In this document: positions 8,033 through 10,979 of the stretch, piece by piece
Position numbering within the stretch: position 1 is the first letter of the stretch
Layout of the letters: each line of letters begins with the position of its first letter
Assembly (NCBI GenBank): GCA_002284615.2
Contig: MU069659.1
Coordinates: forward strand, 318,581-329,559
Direction: 5' to 3'
Length of the DNA: 10,979 bases
Source of the DNA: Dunaliella salina
Lineage: Eukaryota > Chlorophyta > Chlorophyceae > Chlamydomonadales > Dunaliellaceae
Notes under the pieces: model-generated
Database searches by the model: none
The model's input: only the letters and a program-made list of their open reading frames with translations
Told to the model about the DNA's origin: nothing
Translations under genes and position numbers: made by a program

Positions 8033-8309
8033 TCTGTCTGTGAAGAATTGGTTAGGGCTGTGTAAAAAAGGTCGAGGAGTTGGACAAAGAGGCCTCAAAA
8101 AGGGCTAAGGAGGCCCCACAGAGGCTCTTTGACCCTCTTTTGTCATGTGCTCAACCCTCTGAACCCAGCCCCAAACTTGGTCCTTGCCCAAGACACTCCA
8201 TACCCGCCAAGCCTCTCAATCTTAAGCTCCCAGGCCCTACGCCAAAGAGTCTCTCCCGACATGAGCTAGTCGCCTGCCCTCCCCACCCACCTGCTGTCTC
8301 TACCGACAT
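8033..8309. other. Unassigned stretch between tandem arrays
   Basis: This is GC-richer DNA with no supported gene. It ends with CCCTCCCCACCCACCTGCTG (8278-8297), which recurs at 8643-8662, with a shorter version (CCCTCCCCACCCACC) at 7788. Read on the minus strand, this is a GCAG-GTGGGTGGGG block resembling a splice donor context. Confidence 0.4.
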
Positions 8310-8940
8310 GAGCATTCTCTATTGACATCAGTCTCTGTCACAGACACAGTCTGAGCTCTGAACATAAGCCTCAGTCTAGTCTCTGGACATCGGTCCCAGT
8401 CTCAAGGTATCAGCCTCACTCTCAGTATGTGTCTGGACATCAGTCTGAGTCCCCGCCTTGGTCTCTGTTTCAGTCCAAGTCTCCATGACGTCAGCAGTCT
8501 GTGGACATCAGTCTCAGTCGCAAGAGTTACAAGAGAAAGGAGGCCTCCAGTCAAATCGAGTGACTGCTAGCCTTTCAGTCTCAGTCACAGTCTGCGGGCA
8601 TCAGCAAGTTGGCTACCCTTCCCACAGTCAGCTGGTTCCCCGCCCTCCCCACCCACCTGCTGCCTCTGCAGACGTCAGCAGTCTGTATGGACATCAGCCT
8701 CTGTCACAGCCTCAACAAAAGCCTCTGCCTTAGTCTCAGGTCACCAGCCTCAGTTTCAGCATTGGTCTCTGTCTCCGTCTGTGGACATCAGCCTCTGTCT
8801 CAGCCACTGGACATGAGCCCCACTCTCAGTCTCTGAACATAAGCCCCCCTCTCAGTCTCTGGACACCTCAGTTTCAGTCTTTGTCTCTGCCTCAGTCTCT
8901 GTCTCTAGACATAAAAGCCTCAGCCTCAGTCTCAGCCACT
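8310..8940. repeat. Degenerate minisatellite of GGACATCAG / CTCAGTCTC modules
   Basis: Modules such as GGACATCAGCCTCTGTC, CTCAGTCTC, CTGAACATAAGCC and GGACATGAGCC recur many times at irregular 15-40 bp spacing. The period is not fixed, so this is an old, scrambled array. It is interrupted at 8525-8573 by a dispersed repeat. All open frames here are Ser/Val/Leu-rich translations of the repeat. Confidence 0.75.
8525..8573. repeat. Dispersed ~50 bp repeat, copy b
   Basis: This block closely matches 1932-1981 and interrupts the surrounding minisatellite. GTCTCAGTC modules lie immediately on both sides. That arrangement suggests insertion into the array. The core GGCCTCCAGTCAAA is identical to copy a. 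Confidence 0.75.
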
Positions 8941-8983
8941 ACATGTCAGCCAGTTGCTGCCCTTCCCACCCTCCATGCCCCTC

Positions 8984-9137
8984 ATCAAACTCCCGAGCAT
9001 CATATAAATCATCATCTCTGCTTGTCTACTTACGGTTCATCCCAACCCACCAGACCTCAAATCAAACTCCAAAGCATCATATCATTCATCATCTCTACTT
9101 GTCTACTTGCAGCCCATCCCCACGCACCAGGCCCCGC
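8984..9137. repeat. 77 bp tandem duplication spanning the exon B donor site
   Basis: ATCAAACTCC starts at 8984 and again at 9061. The two 77 bp units share CATCATAT, TCATCATCTCT and TTGTCTACTT, and end in CCCAACCCACCAG or CCCCACGCACCAG. The right-hand unit covers the minus-strand splice donor at 9127-9126 and the end of exon B. The left-hand unit has GTGGGTTGGG at the corresponding place. Confidence 0.8.
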
Positions 9138-9275
9138 GCCTTGGGCGTGTCATCTTGTTCTTCTTCCTGGGCCCATGGCATGGACTCACGCAGCGTCCCT
9201 ATCGAGGTGGGATCCGTCATACCGCTCTGTCGTCTGCCCTCCCTCGATGCGCGCACCCTGGCACTCGAGCCGGGC
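9128..9275 (-). CDS. Putative internal exon B of an unrecognised minus-strand gene
   Basis: The exon would start after a CACTCAG acceptor (AG at 9277-9276) and stop before a GTGCGTG donor (9127-9126), the commonest kind of 5' splice site in chlorophytes. The 148 nt give one leading base plus 49 codons, about 35 of which end in C or G. The peptide is hydrophilic ([20 protein letters not shown], then an acidic EEEQDD run and basic KARGL) and looks like a disordered linker. The leading base completes the two bases left by exon A (AG+G, Arg), so the phases agree. No family is recognised. The plus-strand frames over the same bases have a possible acceptor too, but poorer codon use. Confidence 0.5.
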
Positions 9276-9290
9276 CTGAGTGCGTGAAAG

Positions 9291-9328
9291 TGTGTGAAAG
9301 TGTGTGTGTGTGTGTGAGTGTGTGTGAG

Positions 9329-9405
<77 letters not shown>

Positions 9406-9419
9406 ACGCGCGCGCGCGC
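9291..9419. repeat. (TG)n microsatellite with adjoining (CG)n
   Basis: TGTG with a few A and C interruptions runs from about 9291, is pure from about 9336 to 9404, then passes through CACG into a pure CG run to 9419. The whole is alternating pyrimidine-purine, the classical Z-DNA-prone composition. Open frames of poly-Val/Cys or poly-His/Thr here are artefacts. Confidence 0.95.
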
Positions 9420-9697
9420 ATCTGAGTTTGCAGGCAACATGAGGTGTTCGAGGAACTACGAGGAACTCAGTCCCACCAGATGCGCATGGAGGGCGTCCCA
9501 TCACAAAGCCAACCTCAAGACATGCTTGCCACGAACTGCTCTGAGGCATTAGCTAGATGCACTGCAGAAGAACCTGCTTTCACCAAGGAGGGTCTGCACT
9601 ACAAGCCTGCAAGATAGCTGATGCACTGGAAGCCTCCACAGAAGAGCCTGCTTGCACCTCTGACGGCATGTATTGCATGAAATCTCTGGGCCAGTTC

Positions 9698-9742
9698 TCA
9701 CACCGGCCCTGGCGGCCTCAGCCCCTGAGTGAGCCGGTGTGA
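9698..9742. other. 10 bp perfect hairpin with nested stem
   Basis: TCACACCGGC (9698-9707) pairs with GCCGGTGTGA (9733-9742). Inside the 25-base loop CTCA (9717-9720) can pair with TGAG (9726-9729). This lies in the putative intron. Confidence 0.6.
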
Positions 9743-9880
9743 ACCATATTCCCAAACTCTGGCCAGAATCTAACATGCATACAGTCATGCCCCTGGAGCT
9801 GCTGCATCGTCAAGGCAATGATGACCGAACCTGGACCACTCTGCACCAAAAGGAGTGTCTGCACTACAGGTCTGCTGGAC

Positions 9881-10019
9881 CCTGCAGCTGCTGCATCGCC
9901 AAGGTGTAAGATGATCGGAAGGAGGAGCCCTCCGCTTGTGCGTGTCAAGTCCACTAACACACACGCAGGAGCTCCTCCTTCTCCTGCCATCAAACCTAGG
10001 CGATGCAGCAGCTGCACGG
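9881..10019. repeat. Imperfect ~60 bp inverted repeat (foldback)
   Basis: The left arm starts CCTGCAGCTGCTGCATCGCC and the right arm, read as reverse complement from 10019, starts CCGTGCAGCTGCTGCATCGC. Similarity continues inward through AGG-T, GATG, AAGGAGGAGC and TGCGTGT, with small gaps, to a centre near 9950. A further TCATGCCCC...AGCTGCTGCATCG copy at 9783-9811 and an inverted one at 10132-10168 make a nested set of two plus and two minus copies. Confidence 0.75.
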
Positions 10020-10222
10020 TTGGGGGGCATGACCGCCCGCCCATGCGCGGCATGAGCCCAGCAGGCCCATCCCCTGCCAACCCCAGTTCATAAAAAAAAC
10101 AGATAGCTTTCTCTTCCTGCCAATCCCTCACCTAGGGGATGCAGCAGCTACAGGGTCAGGGGCCATGCCCGCCCCCCCCGGCATGAGCCCAGCAGGCCCA
10201 TCCCCTGCCAGGCCCAGCTCAT
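9995..10222. repeat. ~131-136 bp direct duplication of the 3' part of exon A and its donor
   Basis: The block from CCTAGG, through GATGCAGCAGCT and CATGAGCCCAGCAGGCCCAT, to CCCAG-TTCAT (9995-10091) recurs as 10131-10222. On the minus strand the second contains the coding LGLAGDGPAGLMP and the donor AG-GTGAGG. The first keeps the donor position as AG-GTTTGA, preceded by the same peptide-coding sequence with extra changes and an added A/T-rich stretch (10092-10100). Confidence 0.85.
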
Positions 10223-10328
10223 CCTCCAGCGACTGGTAGCTGAAGTACACGTTCTGCAGCTTCTCGTTGTCCATGTGCATGAGGCCGTTCAGGGTGCCGG
10301 CCTCCGCTTCTTGCGCGCAGGCCATCTC
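10132..10328 (-). CDS. Putative exon A of an unrecognised minus-strand gene
   Basis: On the minus strand a CCAG acceptor (10330-10329) is followed by GAGATGGCC and an open frame of 65 codons plus two bases, ending at an AG-GTGAGG donor. Of the first 40 codons 37 end in C or G, the strongest coding signature in the window and typical of chlorophyte genes. The peptide includes MHMDNEKLQNVYFSYQSLED, which should form a helix, then a Gly/Pro/Ala-rich stretch. I do not recognise the family. The ATG in GAGATGGCC has a good initiation context, so this could also be the first coding exon. The frame stays open upstream into the 33 bp tandem array as far as 10400, so the 5' boundary is uncertain. The Gly/Ala-rich end is shared with the duplicated copy at 9995-10091. 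Confidence 0.6.
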
Positions 10329-10330
10329 CT

Positions 10331-10462
10331 GGACGTACGACAGGCAGTTGGACAAGTATAGTTGGACATACAACAGACAGTTGGACAAGTATATTGGGAC
10401 TTACGACAGACTGTTGGATGTACGACGATTGTTGGATGTACGACAGGTAGTTGGGCAAGTAG
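10331..10462. repeat. 33 bp tandem repeat adjoining exon A
   Basis: GGACGTACGACAGGCAGTTG and variants start at 10331, 10364 and 10397 (33 bp apart), then shortened units start at 10416 and 10434. Because 33 is a multiple of three, the minus-strand frame reads as 11-residue repeats (YLSNCLSYVQ-like) running into exon A. That leaves it open whether the nearest unit is coding or is an intron end. Confidence 0.85.
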
Positions 10463-10916
10463 AAACTGGATTGAGAAGAGGTGCTGTGCGAGAGCAACAG
10501 CTAGATGTGCCACAGCTGTACATGTTAGGGCTGAACCAGGGGAGGCTGGACATGAAAAGACATGGACACGCAATGAGGGTACACGCAAGATGGTACTTTA
10601 GGGTTTAGATGGTACACGCAAGATTCAGGGTACACGCAATCAGCGAAAAAAGGCAAGAGCTCAACATGTTAGAATTGAGGCAAGCAGAGCTGCGAGGAGA
10701 GTGTGCCTCTCAATGCAGAGATGAATTAATTTGACGGTGACACGGGCACACGTACACACCGAAAAGGAAGATGTAACTGGGCATCAAGCTACTGGAGCAC
10801 CCTGGCTTGGGTATCCATGTTCGCAAAGCGCATGTGCCACACAATTACTCACATGCATGAAAGGGGCACACAAATTTTCCGGCTCTTGAACATGCCTGCG
10901 TGAGCTCATTCCCAGC
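10463..10916. other. Unassigned stretch, probable intron or upstream DNA of the minus-strand gene
   Basis: No exon-like segment is seen on either strand. GGTACACGCAA occurs at 10578, 10611 and 10629, at 33 and 18 bp spacing, with TTTAGGGTTTAG between the first two copies. Confidence 0.45.
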
Positions 10917-10979
10917 AGTGCGCACACCCGCACCCGCAACCGCACCCGCACACGCACGCGTGCGCGCACATGCGCGCGC
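10917..10979. repeat. CACCCGC/CGCA-rich simple repeat at the window edge
   Basis: Modules CGCACC and CCGCA repeat several times, then alternate purine and pyrimidine as ACGCACGCGTGCGCGCACAT to the end of the window. On the minus strand this reads GTGCGTGTGCGGGTGCGG, a donor-like start followed by G-rich repeats, so it might mark the 5' end of another intron. The repeat is clear; the splice reading is speculative. Confidence 0.8.

Larger units (their letters stand above)
9276..10131 (-). other. Putative 856 bp intron between exons A and B, built of repeats
   Basis: It opens with GTGAGG and closes with CACTCAG. Inside are a partial copy of exon A's end, a large inverted repeat, a hairpin, 9555-9660 and 9840-9880 degenerate duplications (TCTGCACTACA occurs in both) and the (TG)n/(CG)n tract directly before the acceptor. 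On the minus strand that tract is (CA)n, i.e. half pyrimidine, next to the 3' splice site. No further exon-like segment was convincing within it, though a short one could have been missed. Confidence 0.4.

Noticed and set aside
8310..9137. CRISPR array
   Set aside because: Repeat modules vary in length and sequence, spacing is irregular, there is no constant repeat with unique spacers, and the setting is eukaryotic.
9113..9279. A plus-strand exon with CTACTTGCAG acceptor and GTGCGTG donor over the same bases as exon B
   Set aside because: The splice signals are fair, but codon use is poorer in either plus frame, and the minus-strand reading has a strong donor, a protein-like sequence and phase agreement with exon A. 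It remains an alternative.
9095..9552. Long open frames across the (TG)n tract encoding poly-His/Thr or poly-Val/Cys
   Set aside because: All six frames of a pure dinucleotide repeat stay open; the peptides are artefacts of the repeat.
9430..9608. Plus-strand frame reading [19 protein letters not shown] after a TTTGCAG site
   Set aside because: It looks somewhat protein-like and could be phased to the plus-strand exon above, but codon third positions are mixed and it depends on a rejected partner exon.
1..10979. tRNA or rRNA genes
   Set aside because: I saw no A/B-box plus cloverleaf pattern and no rRNA-like conserved blocks on either strand by eye; a covariance-model scan would be decisive.

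Overview
This window looks like nuclear DNA from a eukaryote, most likely a chlorophyte green alga of the Chlamydomonas/Dunaliella kind. It has no operon-like packing of ORFs, several decayed copies of a non-LTR retrotransposon, long (TG)n and minisatellite arrays, and on the minus strand two short exon-like stretches with C/G-ending codons and GTGAGG/GTGCGTG donor sites. The taxonomic call is inference: RNase H plus a C-terminal restriction-like endonuclease is the arrangement of the Dualen/RandI clade, described first from Chlamydomonas. No prokaryotic or viral gene set is visible.

Region 1 (1-~7500, AT-richer) is a retrotransposon graveyard. Copy 1 (+, 1-~365) is the last ~80 codons of an element ORF, ending intact in NPPDPH-stop, followed by its 3' UTR. 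Copy 2 (-, ~4800-2379) is a longer 5'-truncated copy. It carries a pre-RNase H segment, an RNase H domain with all four acidic residues, a CCHC zinc knuckle, a RPD...EVK restriction-like endonuclease and the 3' UTR, but it has three frameshifts and three in-frame stops (TAG, TAA, TGA). A short tail of a probable third copy abuts its 5' end at ~4803. Four further 3'-UTR scraps lie at ~5407-5466 (-), ~5632-5740 (+), ~6190-6260 (+) and ~6437-6484 (-). The rest is unassigned intergenic DNA with small tandem repeats and hairpins.

Region 2 (~7700-9137) is GC-richer, degenerate tandem-repeat DNA. It has ~82-93 bp units, then a CAGTCTC/GGACATCAG-type minisatellite that contains one copy of a ~50 bp dispersed repeat shared with position 1932, then a 77 bp tandem duplication.

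Region 3 (~9128-10979) appears to hold part of an unrecognised protein-coding gene on the minus strand. Exon A (10328-10132) and exon B (9275-9128) have matching splice phase across an 856 bp intron that contains the (TG)n/(CG)n tract and a nested set of inverted repeats. If real, the 33 bp tandem array at 10331-10462 and the repeat arrays below 9128 would lie in flanking introns of the same gene. The upstream and downstream exons are not in the window or were not recognised. Nothing here looks like a complete functional gene, and no novel defence or metabolic system is visible. The points of interest are the element structure, the repeat-built introns and the exon-boundary duplications.
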